Origin: Neckera pumila
Taxonomy: Eukaryota > Streptophyta > Bryopsida > Hypnales > Neckeraceae
Direction: 5' to 3'
DNA: 64,000 bases
Assembly: GCA_963969595.1 (NCBI GenBank)
Contig: OZ018414.1
Location: forward strand, 16,475,660-16,539,659
Shown: one piece after another, positions 1 to 11,461 of the stretch
How the letters are laid out: every line of letters starts with the position of its first letter
Position numbering within the stretch: the first letter of the stretch is position 1
The notes under the pieces: generated by a model
The model's database searches: none
What the model was told of the DNA's origin: nothing
What the model saw: only the letters and a program-made list of their open reading frames with translations
Translations under genes and position numbers: made by a program

Positions 1-1
1 G

Positions 2-1586
2 GAGTGGTTACGCACGGACAACATTGAGAAACGCGAGAATCTTTCCGTGGAAGACTTCATCCGAGATTTCGAGGAGCCGAACAAGCCTGTTCTCCTCCGT
101 GGTGCATTAGATTCCTGGCCAGCATTTAAAAAGTGGGACCGTGAGTACCTTTTGCAGCACGCTGGCGATGTTGAATTTGCTGCAGGTCCTATCTTTCTCA
201 AACTCAAAGATTACTACACTTACGCAGATGCTGTTGAAGAGGAGCGTCCTCTTTACATTTTTGACTCCAAATTTGCAGAGAAGGCTCCACAGCTAGCTGC
301 AGACTATGAAGTGCCCATATACTTTCGAGAGGATCTTTTCTCCATTCTTGGTGAGGCGAGGCCAGATTATCGGTGGCTGATTGCTGGTCCGGCCAGGTCT
401 GGTTCCTCCTTCCACATTGACCCCAACAGTACTTCGGCCTGGAATGCTGTTGTGATAGGGTCCAAGAAGTGGGTGATGTATCCACCAGAAATGGTGCCCC
501 CAGGGGTGTATCCAAGTCCCGACGGGGCGGACGTGGCGACTTCCGTTTCCATCACAGAGTGGTTCATGAATTTTTATGCGGAGACCAAGCAGCGGGGTCA
601 GAGACCTGTGGAGTGTATTTGCCAAGCGGGGGAGGTCGTGTTTGTGCCGCGGGGGTGGTGGCACGTTGTGATAAATTTGGAGGAATCCATTGCTATCACC
701 CAGAATTTTATTAGCAGGTATGAACCGTTGACTTAACTTGCGTCATTTGCATGTAAGGTAGAGGATACTGTTTGCGTCCCTTCTTGTATTTTAACCAACA
801 TGTAGGAGTGTATTTTATGAGATCACTATAAAGCCGTGGAGAGAGCACTTTGGGTACGCTTGCCAAAATCTGTACAAGGTCAATTTTATTACGAAGTACG
901 AATTTCTTTTAGGATTTCGAAGTGGGAGGATGTAGGCCACTATAAGAGACGGTCCCTTAATTGAAGGCCAGCTCAGTGTATGAATATATGAGTTGCTGTG
1001 GGAACAGGAGTCAGTATAGGAGACGGGATGAAGTCCCTAACGGTTTTAGACCCAAGGAGGTGTTGATTTTACCTCTAAACGAGTTCTCTATGTTCTTCGT
1101 TGTTGCCCTCTCGTCTTGGTTCCAGCTTCATTTGCCCTTTTCTATATGTCAAGTGATGACATCCTCATTCATTCTTTCAAACATGAACTTTAGTCACTTT
1201 GTGGGCGATTATGACGATATCTTGAACAGCTTTTGTTATGCCTTTCTTCTTCCAGACTATTTATCTGCTGAATTGCCATCGGGATGTCTGACCTGCCCCC
1301 TGTTTCGGTTACTAACCTGATCATGTGGTCGTGTCACAGAAGCAACATTTTACATGTACTGGAGTTCTTGAGCAGGCCAAACTCTCAGCATTTGGTATCA
1401 GGAACGAAAGACCGAGTCAACCTTTACGAGAAGTTCCGATCTACATATGAGTCCCTCTACCCTGGGGCAATTGAGGCTATAAAGCGAAAAAATGAACAAC
1501 GGGAGGCCGACCTCCGGAAGGCGAAGACTTCAATATGGGACAATGCTACTGATGTTATGACTGGAGGGTTTAAATTTAGCTTCTAA
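2..1586 (+). CDS. JmjC-domain protein, C-terminal part (plant F-box/JmjC type, At1g78280-like)
   Basis: Two exons are visible: 2-717 and 1340-1586, intron GT at 718 and AG at 1338-1339, with codon AG|A split across the junction. The 5' end lies outside the window; the frame is open from base 2. The cupin/JmjC core is intact: the iron-binding HID triad element (His at 413-415, Asp at 419-421) in SSFHIDPNSTSAWN, the 2-oxoglutarate lysine region GSKKWV, and the distal His in GWWHVVI (662-664). The last exon carries NILHVLEFLSRPN and ends in FKFSF at the stop 1584-1586. From memory, the protein closely resembles the C-terminal half of the Arabidopsis F-box/JmjC protein At1g78280, a predicted 2-oxoglutarate/Fe(II) oxygenase; the F-box half would lie upstream. 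The substrate is unknown to me. The upstream-most stretch reappears in the pseudogene at 18909. No lesion is visible in this copy. Confidence 0.9.
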
Positions 1587-3160
1587 ATTCACCACTCAAG
1601 CCTTTACTCTCTGGAATTGTTACTTCTTGAAGCTGGTCACTGATTGTCTCGGGGCAATTTTGGAGCGGAGCTTCTTTGTTTGCTCCAAATCATGGCATTA
1701 CTAAACGTGAGGGCTGAAAACTGCATTCAGTGCGGTCCGAATCATGTGTTGAGGAACTCTATGGATTAATCTTCAGACTAATTTAAGTTTGAGACTCGTG
1801 GATTCCCTACTCCGCCTACAAAAATTGTCTTTATGATTGTTGTGTAACCTTCCCCCTCTGTGCTTGTCAGGAACGTTACTCAGTGTGTCCAGTAGAGGAA
1901 AGGAGGGTACTTTCGTACAATCTCTATCAGTCGCTAGGATTTACTGAAAGTTTGCTTGATTTCTTACAGATTCGTGATATAATTACTGCGCCATCATGCA
2001 AAGATATTTTGAAACTTCGTTTACGATCTGAGAACACCTTTTAAGGTTTCAGGGTTCATTGTTCTGGTTACAGCGCATATATAGCGATGAAATAAGAATG
2101 AACAATCACTGTATGATCTAATTTTCTGGAAGCACTTAAGAGTGTTGCTTCACTAATACGACCGTGTATACAAGCAATTGGTGTATCTGGCGTGGTATAC
2201 AAGCTCAGTTGTGTCTGTTCCTTGGTTCGCACATCTATTTCAAGGTGAGTGCTTTTATCTGTTCTCTGAAAACCAAGCACGAAAGCAGTGGGTGAACCAC
2301 ACTAGGTCACCACAATTGCACTGGGCCTACGAATGTAGGAGCTGAAGTTTGGACTTCAATATGGTCGTTTCTTCGTCAGAAACCAGTGTTTGCAGACGAA
2401 AGAGATCACCTTCTTGAAGTCAAAGCTTGAGCTTCTGCATTACCAAGGCCCAGTTATCTCTAGCATATTTGTTCACTAATTGAAGGCTCCATTAGAGATT
2501 CAAAACAACAATGATATAGGCAGTTGTTCAGTTCTTATACAAGGAGTGAGCAATTGCAAGAAACACTTGTACTATTTTTTGACACATGTTGTATCTTAAT
2601 TTGTTTTTTGGTCATAGGTGTTGTGTTATGGCTCCAAAAGACTCAAGATTCATAGACAAGGTACTCATGACTATTATACAACTTGACAAATCTTTTTCTC
2701 GTTTTTCAAAAATGTTTTACTATCTAAAAGTAGACCCCTTGTTATTAGTCACATTTGCCAATTTGGAGGAAAGGGGGGGGGCTACGCTAAGATAAAAAGG
2801 CAAAAAAGAAGGGATGGGGAGAAGAAAAAGGAAAAAGGAGGGGGAAGAGGGAAAAAGAGAAAAAAAGAAAAAATAAAGAAAAAAAAATTGAATTGAGTTT
2901 TTTAAAATCAATTAAAAACAAAACTTTAACATCAATACATTAAAGAAGAAAGCTGGACCTCTTGATTCATTATCAACCAAGAGTGTAGAGGCTTTGCATC
3001 CTTTATTTCCTTATGTAAATAAAATTGAATGAAAATAAAAGTAAAAAATACAATGGTAACATTTGTTCTAATTTTAATATCATTGGAGAGTTTGAGTCAA
3101 TGAGGGTTGTACTAAAGTTGTGTAAATGCTTTTGGATGTATGATGGATTTGTGAGCAATA
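1587..3160. other. Intergenic 3' flank of the JmjC gene, no gene seen
   Basis: Up to about 2365 this stretch is homologous, with gaps, to 19348-19755 downstream of the JmjC remnant, so it belongs to the duplicated block. Unit 2 lacks the part equivalent to about 1680-2080. From 2365 on the two units differ. No convincing coding exon is present. A purine-only tract lies at 2766-2888. Confidence 0.7.
2766..2888 (+). repeat. Polypurine tract
   Basis: About 120 bases are almost purely A and G on the plus strand (runs of G9, GGGGGAAGAGGG and A-rich blocks), interrupted only around GGCTACGCTAAG. The complementary strand is polypyrimidine and gives a spurious Phe/Leu/Ser/Pro-rich open frame. Such tracts can adopt triplex structure; no function is claimed. 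Confidence 0.8.
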
Positions 3161-3164
3161 TTCT

Positions 3165-3307
3165 ACAAACTTGGCAGTCGTAGGTTTTAGACCATGTGAC
3201 CTGAAATGTAAACCAATCTTACATTTTGATCAAGTGGTCTGAAAGCTATACCAGTCGTAGAAAATAGAGGAAAAAATGGCGGAAGAATATTGCCATTTTA
3301 ACGAAAT
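3165..3307. mobile_element. Degraded copy of the AATGGCGG MITE family
   Basis: The right end reads TTGCCATTTTAACGAAAT, matching the terminal sequence of the better preserved elements at 6987-7180 and 24874-25018. An AAAAAATGGCGGAAG motif lies just inside. The left end is not clear, so the boundary is approximate. Confidence 0.45.
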
Positions 3308-3319
3308 ATATCCGTTAAC

Positions 3320-3600
3320 CCCACTCTTCTCTGCTAAATCATACTGTAGTACTGCCTAGCTAGCCTACTGAAGGTCAAATACACCTGTCTTTTCGTAGTA
3401 CCAACAGCCATGTTGATTCCTTTAGTATTCAGGACAAGTTCCTTGGTTGAGTTTCGGTTATCTGAATTCCTTTCTGCTGTAGTAACTAGTCATAACAGAA
3501 CTTTTCTGATCAGTACTTCCTGCAATAGTACGTTATCACATCCAACAGCACAAACCGCTAAAAGCGAGGACTAATCTAGATTTATAACCAGGTCGCGTAC
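3320..3600. repeat. Duplicated flank, paralogous to 22805-23345
   Basis: The segment starting CCCCACTCTTCTCTGC and ending GCTAAAAGCGAGGACT matches 22805-23345 with scattered differences. In unit 2 that segment lies just downstream of the oxidase stop codon. Here the next homologous bases are intron 2 of the oxidase gene, so this marks the left side of a deletion that removed the terminal oxidase exon. Confidence 0.8.
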
Positions 3601-3831
3601 CCAAAAAAGTGGCTATCAATAGACAGTTTCGTCACCGATTCCAGACCTCATGGTCGTCTTTTCTTAAACGCCATATTTCAAGCCGCCAAAACTTGGGCCG
3701 TTCCATTACGTGGTCTGAGAGATGAAATCTAAGAAATCGTACATTCAGGGGTTCAATTAATTTGATTCAAACTGTGCAAATTCTAACAACAAAATTTGCC
3801 ACAAACACTATGAGCTAGGTTTCGATCTTAC

Positions 3832-5567
3832 CGTTCGTTCTTATGAGCTCCAACCCCGCCTCCAGCGTCGATGTCACCCCCAGATAATCATTTCTCCCAT
3901 CCTCAGTCACGTCAACCGCGACCCGTTCATCCTGCTTATACACCACTTCCCTCAGCCCCGGATACCAAATAACCTCCGCATACTGAAACCTCTTCGCAAC
4001 CTCCCTTATCTTCTCCCCCGAGAATCCCTCGTCCCCCTCCACTCTCACCATCTCCACTTTCCGTTTAAACATCGGCTCCGCTTGCAATGTCACCGTCGAA
4101 ATCACCCCCAGTACACCAAGATGCACCTTCACCGCGTTCAAATCCGGATCCAGGGAGGTGATTTCTCTCACTTGAGCGTATCCTTGGGAAGCATTCCCAG
4201 GCGTGACGATCCGCATCCCAATTACATTCTCGTGCACGGCGCCGCCTTTGCCCCAGAGCGAGCTCCCGTGCACGCTGTTGGCGAGGGAGCCGCCGAGCGT
4301 GACGCCGTCGAAGAAGGGGGAGGCGCTGATGGCGAGATTGGCTTGCGCGGCCTGGTCGAGTAGTGCCCGCCAGGTGATCCCGCTCTGGACGGTTATTGTG
4401 CTGAGTTTTGTGTCGATGTGGAGGATGCGATTGTAGTTTTTTGAGCTGATGAGCAAGCCGGAGGAGGAGCCTGGGCAGGCGAGTTTGGGGATGCTGTGGG
4501 AGTAGTGGGTGGAGACTTTGATTTTTTGGTGGGCTTGGGTGGCAGACGCGACGGCGGAGATGATCTCGGCTTCTGTCTGTGGGTACACCACCTTCGCTGC
4601 CTGCGTGTGTACATCCCATCACCATCAGATCGTACTGGGGCGTTTATGAGGAGCCCTATGAAGCATTAGTATAAATTCTTTAATAACTCTTTCTGAATAT
4701 TCAAAGTTGTCACTCACCTCAAGAATCTCAACGAGGTGAGAAAGAGGGCATACAAGTTTTATGCATAACTCCAAAAAATTCATACTGTGTACACAACCTT
4801 CACAAGACATGTCTGGGACAACTGGACAAGATGCCAGGGATTCGTCTTCAAACTAGCGCATCCTTGAACAACTTTTTCAATACTAAATTTTTTTCACTCA
4901 ACTCAAGGATCTCAACGAGGTGAGAAACAGGGCACACAACTTCTATGCATATCTTCAAATTTTGTCACATTGCGTACTACACGGCTTTCACAAGACGTGT
5001 CTGGGACAAGGTATCAAGGATTCATCTAATCTTGCGTTAAAGGCCTTGTGATTGGAGACTCGTCTACAGACATAATTTAATAGCTTTGAATCTTTGATCA
5101 AGTGTTGTGAGAACTCACCCTTTCAGATGTATATGAACCAATGAAAAACACTCACTGACTAACTTTCACAGATACAGCATACATGGGTGTTCATGCTGCT
5201 CAAAATCTCTGTACGTAGATTCTTTTCACAACGTCGGGTATTAAGGGCAATCCATCGATCTGCTCTAGAACGTTACGTACTAGATCAACAGTGCAGAATC
5301 ATCTTCAAGAAAATTCAAGAGAATCTGGGATTTCGAAGTACCAATCACTTCTGCATGCATCCACAGGTTTCCAGTATTCAAACAAATTACTACCTTGCAA
5401 GGAATTCTATCGTTCCAGAGCCCGTACACATTGTTGAGAGTGCACCCAGAGGCATCGCACTGCTCCGGCGCGTCGGGTACGACGGCGTTCACCGGAGCCA
5501 CTGTCGGCATGAGAAAGCTCCATAACACCATCGCCCACACGAATCGCCAGATCGATCCGCCTGCCAT
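3832..5567 (-). pseudogene. L-gulonolactone oxidase-like gene, truncated copy (exons 1 and 2 only)
   Basis: Exon 1 is 5567-5394 (58 codons, start MAGGSIWRFVW, donor AAG|GTAGTA). Exon 2 is 4600-3832 (769 bases, acceptor CAG|GCAGCG, donor G|GTAAGA). Exon 1 gives a secretory signal sequence ending near VNA, then DAPEQCDASGCTLNN. Exon 2 gives the FAD-binding half with YSHSIPKLACPG and HGSSLWGKGG. No exon encoding the C-terminal arabinono-lactone-oxidase domain (HWGKNRN) exists between 1587 and 3832. Comparison with the complete paralogue at 27356-23610 shows that everything from its 3' flank to mid intron 2 is missing here. Reading through the donor gives a stop soon after RTNGK, so at most about 319 residues would be made, without the catalytic C-terminal domain. 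Most likely a pseudogene, although both exons are open and splice sites are kept. Confidence 0.85.
4705..5040. repeat. Two-copy tandem repeat inside intron 1 of the truncated oxidase gene
   Basis: Two units of about 150 bases, at 4705-4850 and 4893-5040, share ATCTCAACGAGGTGAGAAA, a TTCTATGCAT-like block, CACAAGACRTGTCTGGGACAA and a GGATTCRTCT end. The intact paralogue has only one equivalent unit (about 26430-26565), so the duplication is specific to this copy. Confidence 0.8.
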
Positions 5568-5897
5568 CGCTGCCTCAGCTACCTCTGAATTCCAATCAAT
5601 CCCTCAATATTTCCACATAGATCCTTCCCCACAGCATCCTTCCCTACAGCAAAATAAAAATCCAGGAGTCTCAGATAGACCCCATGCCAGTTTGAAGAAA
5701 CAGTGAGGAATGTGCAATAACATGGATGTGTAAAAGAGAAACTATATAGTTAAGCTTTGGGAGATCGATTGTAATTGGTTTGTTGCCGGAGAGGTGGCTT
5801 GTCGCCGTCACAACGACTTGAATGGTGGGGTACGTATTTGAGAGCGACGTTCGGGGATTAAAACTGTGCACTGTCTTCAACTTTTGGAGAATTCAAC

Positions 5898-6826
5898 TTA
5901 ACCCCTACAGTACCGGTTGTCCCCTCGAGGGACAATTTGGGTCCGGGCAGGTTCCTACCGTATCAATTTGTAGTAATATTTTTGGGGATTTTTTGGGTTG
6001 TATAATTTTGCAAGAGCTTTGTGAATATATAAGTTTTATTTTAATTGATACCCGGGAGCAAAAGTTATGGCACAATAAATAAAAATGGAATTTGGCGGTC
6101 AGCACAAAAAAAATCACAAAAAGTCAACAAATTTTTTTTCAATTTTTTGACTCAAAGACTATATTTTTGTCTACATGTGAAGCTTTGTTTCATTCAATTT
6201 GGACTAATAATGAGAAAGTTATGGACAATCTTAGTTTTTTGGGCAATCTAAGCATCTTCTTGAAAAATAACATATAGAATTCATTTTTGAATGCAATTTT
6301 TAGAATTTTTCCAAAAAAAATTATTAGACAAGGTTAGATTTTCTTGCTAGAACAATCTCACTGTTGGAATTATTGTGATTCAATTCCATCTAAAAGCTGT
6401 TAACAGTTTAGTTTTTCCTTCAATCTTGAACCCACCTCTATTTAGCAATTTTTTAATGAATGAAAATTAAGTGCTTTTTTTCCTAAATTTTTTAGTAGAT
6501 TCTAAACTCAAATACTTAACATAAATATGCAGAAAATCAAAATCAGTAGTGCAAAAAATTTGAACTAAAAAGATTCAAAGCCAAAAAATCTAGTCAAGTA
6601 AGGTGGAAAAAAACTTGTTTTCTTTACTTTAAATGCATATATCTTGCAATCTACGTGGTCAAAGTTTCTGAAATTTCTTCCACATATTCATATACTAGTC
6701 AAATATAAGATCTTATGGTCGGATATGCAAAAAAGAACAATGTTTTAAACTCTTTTCTCTTTGCAATAGAAATGACAGTCTTGAATGTTTTTTGGTAAGA
6801 AATCACCTTGGTCCTTTAGGGATTAA
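5898..6826 (+). mobile_element. TTAA-flanked TIR element, subfamily A (copy 1)
   Basis: Starts TTAACCCCTACAG and ends CCTTTAGGGATTAA. The 5' part has the CCCCTCGAGGGACAA and GGGCAGGTTCCTACC motifs typical of the subfamily. The interior is AT-rich and non-coding. It sits between the oxidase 5' flank of unit 1 and a short inverted promoter-like segment at 6841. Confidence 0.75.
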
Positions 6827-6840
6827 TCATGGCTTGTTAT

Positions 6841-6960
6841 AAGGCAAGGAAGTTTGGACTGCACGCGCATTGTATAATTGCGAAGTTAAGTTAAATCCGC
6901 CACCTTGTCCAATATCTAATGTGTGTGTTTTTTTGTCTCTTTCAGGTGTTGTTTTTTAAA
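6841..6960 (-). repeat. Inverted paralogue of the unit 2/3 promoter segment 27810-27917
   Basis: Read on the minus strand, this stretch matches 27810-27917. Shared blocks on the plus strand here include GGAAGTTTGGACTGCACGC, CCGCCACCTTGTCCAATAT and TTTTTTTGTCTCTTTCAGGT. It directly follows the TTAA element that ends at 6826, suggesting a rearrangement or a mobile segment present in both orientations. Confidence 0.7.
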
Positions 6961-6986
6961 GTTAAGTAAAAAAATTATAGAGATGG

Positions 6987-7180
6987 TGAATTTCATTAAA
7001 ATGGCACCATTCCAATACTTTGGCACTTTTACAATTTAGACCGGCTGTTCTGAAATCTATACTTGTCCTAGATAGTCTAAAACGGCCGTTTTGAAGTCTA
7101 CACTAACACACCTATCCTAGATTGTCAAAATGGCATGTTGTCAAAATGGCACATGGAATACCGCCATTTTAACGAAATTC
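6987..7180. mobile_element. MITE, AATGGCGG family
   Basis: Terminal inverted repeats GAATTTCATTAAAATGGC at the left and GCCATTTTAACGAAATTC at the right flank about 150 bases without coding potential. Related to 24874-25018 and to the fragments near 3300 and 23366. Confidence 0.7.
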
Positions 7181-7225
7181 TTTATAGAGGTTTTGCGACT
7201 GAACTACCCTGGCAAAGGTCTTGCT

Positions 7226-7885
7226 TTAACTCCTAAATGCCCAACTGAAGGCTTGTTTTGAGCCTCTTGGAATTTACTCTAAATTGAACAAAAAGCCAAC
7301 ATTTTGATAAATTGAATCAATTATTTTTCAATTTAACCATAAAAATTCAAATTAGGCATGTTAGAGATCATAAGAAAAAGAAAACACAACAATATCATTT
7401 AAGGATTGAAAGGTTATAATGTCTTGATCATGAGGGTGTTAAACCTATGAAAATCTTTCACCTCTCCTTTTGCATGTCAAATCTAAAAAATTGGTCACTA
7501 AAAAAATATGAGGTTGAAGGGCCTAACAAGCATAACCCCCAAATTGCCCCAATCAATTTATGGCTTCTCAAAATCTACTCTACAGTTTTTTTAAATAAAT
7601 TTCTAGTGTGATTTTTCCTCCAAGATCTAGTGTATTTGAGGCTCATTTCCAAGAGCCTTCAACACTACCAGAAGTCAAGATTGCAATGGGTACCTTTGCA
7701 CAAAATCTTAAATGGAAAATCATAATCATTCATTTTCAAAATCGGATTCTCGATACTAAAACTAGACTTCAAAAAGAATCTTTCAAAAATATAAACTACT
7801 AAAAGTAGCATTTTGGTGACATTTTATTTAACTTCAAAGTTTCTTTGACACCACATTTGGGTGCCTTGGGCATTTTAGGGATTAA
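7226..7885. mobile_element. TTAA-flanked TIR element, short subfamily (660 bp)
   Basis: Left end TTAACTCCTAAATGCCCAA and right end GGGCATTTTAGGGATTAA are inverted copies of each other over about 15 bases, bounded by TTAA on both sides. The interior differs from subfamilies A and B, so the terminal sequence is shared while the interior is not. No coding capacity. Confidence 0.7.
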
Positions 7886-8565
7886 GTTATTAAGCTTAGC
7901 ACATCAAAGTGACACATTCAGTTTTCTTTTGAAGACACATTAGTCGACTTGTTCTCTCACCAATTATTTTGTTGTCATATTTAAGGCAAAAACACCTAAA
8001 AGCACTACTTTTGCTTGGTCCCACCATCTCAAAGGTGAAAGATCAAGTGACCAAAGTCACCAAACAAAATTTGATGAGATTATTAGCAAACTTAAGAGAA
8101 ACGCAATCCAAGTGGTTTCATAATTTTTTGACACTCTTGTTTTATTTTACAAACTTTCAAAGTTGAGATCATAGGATAGCCTATACTTAATACTAGATTC
8201 ACCTTGAATAAATATATTTTAGGCATGAAATGCCTCAATTTTTATTGGTTGTATCTAAACAGTTGTGTTGATTTGAGTCAAAAAATGTTCCTTTTTGTCC
8301 AATTTTTAGGTGCTGGATAACATAAAATGGCACATGTAGGTGTTTCTACCATATTTCCGAAGGTGATTGAAATAAAAATTACCTTTACAAAAGATTTTTA
8401 AGGTATCCATAGCCCTTGCCATGGCCATGATCATTGATGCTTTAAATATAATACCTAAATTTGGACAAAAACATGATCTAAAGTCTACATATTGATGATA
8501 CAAGATGTACATAAGATGTGTACAATCAGAACATGCATGCATTAGAGAAAATTTCAGTCCATGGG

Positions 8566-8630
8566 AGGGCCGTTCTAAGTTGACATGCCATGCTATTTCA
8601 TGCATGGCCTGTCAACTTGGAAAGTGCCCT
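8566..8630. repeat. Small foldback element
   Basis: AGGGCCGTTCTAAGTTGACA at the left pairs with TGTCAACTTGGAAAGTGCCCT at the right, leaving a loop of about 25 bases. This may be a minimal MITE; a target duplication is not evident. Confidence 0.5.
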
Positions 8631-8657
8631 TAGTGAGCAGTCAGATTTTGTAGGATT

Positions 8658-8665
8658 TATTTATT

Positions 8666-8699
<34 letters not shown>

Positions 8700-8720
8700 A
8701 ATTTTATTTTTTTTTATTTG
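8658..8720. repeat. Microsatellite (ATTT)n/(ATT)n
   Basis: Runs of TTTA units followed by about nine TTA units and then a T-rich tail. Simple-sequence repeat. Confidence 0.9.
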
Positions 8721-8823
8721 CAAATTTCGGTTCCTGTGCCATTGTCACAGCAGAAATTGCTACGTGGAAATAGGACAAAAAACATTTTTTTGGCCCCAAA
8801 AAACACTATTTTAGGGTCCTTCG

Positions 8824-8876
8824 GAGGGTTGTGGAGCAACCCTCCAGAGGCTTGTGGAGCAACCCTCCAGAGGCTT
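8824..8876. repeat. Two-copy 26-bp tandem repeat
   Basis: The unit containing TTGTGGAGCAACCCTCCAGA occurs twice in a row, preceded by a partial unit. Each unit contains GGAG/CTCC self-complementary segments. Confidence 0.75.
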
Positions 8877-9500
8877 GAAATTTTTTCTAATGAGAGTCAA
8901 GGATAGCCTAGTTTATGTCAATTTTGGATACACCTACAAACAACACTTTTAAATATCATGCTTTATTCATATTGTGTCTAAAAATTGCATATCAAAGTGA
9001 GCTTGATTTTTCTTTTATTTGCAAGTAAGATCCAATAAAACAATTTATATTTAATAATTATCTGAGATTCTTTTTTAATACAATCTTTGAGCTCAAATTT
9101 GAAAGTTGTAAATTTTTTCTCAATTCAACCATGAAAGTTGTAAATTTGTAGTATTTTTTGAGTTTTTTGTACTGTAAACTGGAGAATGTTTTAGAACTGT
9201 ACTATAGATGTGAACAATGGGAAGGATTAGCTTTTCAATTGTTTTAGAGCTTTGTATATATAAAGTGCAAGAACACCACAATACCATCTTTTGGGTATTG
9301 GATTTAGACTGAGGGTCATTTGTTTGTTTTATCTAGTTCAAGTCACTTTGCAAACTTCAAACCAAGCACAAGTTTTTTACCTAGTGAGAAAACAACTAAA
9401 GTTCACATGCTATGACAAATGGCTAATTGTGATAGAAAAGTAGTAAAATTTTTGAGAGGCTTTCTTAGCCTCAAGCTCCAAGCCTTGTAAAATTGCATTT

Positions 9501-10488
9501 TTAATTCCTAAAGTCCTAAGATTCTCCTTGGGGGACTCTTGAAGGTTCACACAAGTGCTTATGATCTCATTTTTTGTAAGGTTTTTTGAATTTTTTTCAA
9601 GATACCTTTATGGTAACATGATTTTTATTTCAATCAGTTCCTAGAAGCAAAAGTATTGCCACAATCAGTCCAAACCAAGACAAGGCGTGTAGCAAGAATA
9701 AACATAAAAATTTGATATAACTTTTTTCAAAATTCATATCTTACAAATTATATTTTTGTTTATGTGGTAAGATTTGATTCATTCCATTTGGATAAAAAAT
9801 TGAAAATTAAAAAGCTTCTTATTTTGTAAGCAATCTTAGCAAATTCTTGACAAAAAAATGTATTGGTTCCATTTTAAAATTCAATTTAAAAAAAAGACAT
9901 TACACATAATTTGGTTTGCATCTTTCTAAAACAATCTGACTATGGGGATAAGTGTGTTTCAATTCCATCTTTTAGAAGTTAAAAACTATCAACAATTTAA
10001 TTTTTCCTTCTATCTTATACCTACTTTGGTTTAATAAAATTTTAAAGAATGAAATTATAGGTCTTTTTCTTAATTTTATTTCTTGAAGTCTCAATTCAAT
10101 TCTTTAATATAAAAAATTTTATTTCACAATCTTTAATACAAAAATTTTAAGTTTAGAGGATTCAAAGCCTTATAATCTAATCAAGCTAGGACCAAAAAAC
10201 TTGTTTTCCTCACTTTAAATGCTTAAATATATCATGTGATTAGTATAGTGAAAGTTTTTGAAATTTCTTCTAGCCATTCTTGTACTAATTATTTTAAACG
10301 CTTATATCTTATGATCAATACAATCAAAGATTCTAAAAAATTTTAGGCATTTTTGTACTAGTCAAGTGTAAGATCCTATGGTTGGATGTGCAAAAAAATA
10401 AATGCTTCAAATTTTAGTTATTTGCATTGAGAATGGCAATTTTGAGTGGTTAGTGATAGAAAAATGGCCTTGGGACTTTAGGGGTTAA
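9501..10488 (+). mobile_element. TTAA-flanked TIR element, subfamily A (copy 2, diverged 5' end)
   Basis: Left TTAATTCCTAAAGTCC, right GGGACTTTAGGGGTTAA. Interior motifs shared with copy 1 include TTTGATTCATTCCATTTGGA and a near-terminal ATGGCAATTTTGAGTGGTT. Length 988 bp. Confidence 0.7.
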
Positions 10489-10735
10489 ATGCGGCAAAAG
10501 ATTTCAAGACAAATTCTATCATTAGCAATTTTGAGAGAGCTTCATTCAAAGTTTAAAAAAACTAGCATTAGAAAAAAATTGGGGCTTGTTGAAGGTCGTT
10601 TGACTCTAGCTAGCAATGTAAATACTACAAAAGTAGGAAATGAAAAATTAATATTTTCCTATATTTAAACTACTGGCTAAAGTCAAATGGCCCTCAGTAG
10701 GCCCCAAATTTCTCTACTGATTATTTTTTTACGAC

Positions 10736-11461
10736 TTAACCTTAGAAAGACGGGCCTATGACCACTGATTTCAAGTCTCATTATCCATCGCTCTATTTGT
10801 TGCCATTTTGCAACTAAATATGAATGAAAATTTTTATATTTATTTTTTAGAGATGAAATCATACATTCATTACGTCACAAAATTTCAAAATTTTTGTAAA
10901 AGTAACGAAATTATTGTGAATTTATTAAGGAAAAAATGAAAAAAATTCACATCAAATACATAATATATACAAAAAATATGAAATTTTCATCATAGATGTA
11001 TATTATAGCATATAATATCATGATAAAAATCAAAGTTATTGTGTCATTCTAAATCAAAAAAATTAACAAACCGTAGTTATAGGTCCAAATTTCATATTGA
11101 TATAAAATATTGAAAATTTTCAAAATTTCTAATTGGAGTACAAATTGTGCTTGATAAGTTTTATTTCATTGATTGGACTTAAATTCAAAAGATATCATTT
11201 TTATGGATAAAAAATAAATCAAGAATAAATAGCAAGAAATGGTCAAAATAGACTACAAGGGATCTATAGATTAAGTAAACATTTTCTTCTATAGAAAAGT
11301 CAATAATACTATAATGAAGGAGAATGCAACAATATCTTCTAAAAATACATTCAATCAATTAAAAAAAAAATTGGATGAAAAAACTTTATTTTTCTATCCT
11401 ATAGTCCCTGGTGAAGTCATTCAAACAGACACCTAGTGTCTACAACAATATTACAAGGTTA
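10736..11461 (+). mobile_element. TTAA-flanked TIR element, subfamily C (copy 1)
   Basis: Begins TTAACCTTAGAAAGACGGGC followed by CTATGACCACTGATTTCAA, which parallels the element at 45159. It ends near ACAAGGTTAA. The terminal TTAA is also the first TTAA of the next copy. Confidence 0.6.

Larger units (their letters stand above)
7886..9500. other. AT-rich intergenic DNA, no gene seen
   Basis: No exon-like frame longer than about 60-100 codons with recognisable content. It contains a small foldback (8566-8630), an ATTT/ATT microsatellite (8658-8720) and a short G/C-containing tandem repeat (8824-8876). Confidence 0.6.

Noticed and set aside
961..1320. 119-codon frame on the plus strand
   Set aside because: It lies inside the intron of the JmjC gene (718-1339), shows no domain pattern, and the equivalent region in the unit 2 remnant is degraded.
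2720..2911. Phe/Leu/Ser/Pro-rich minus frame
   Set aside because: Produced by the polypyrimidine strand of the 2766-2888 purine tract; low complexity only.
4065..4625. 186-codon Arg/His-rich minus frame (and its twin at 25788-26348)
   Set aside because: It is an alternative frame of oxidase exon 2, open because of GC-rich codon use; the real frame carries the FAD-domain motifs.
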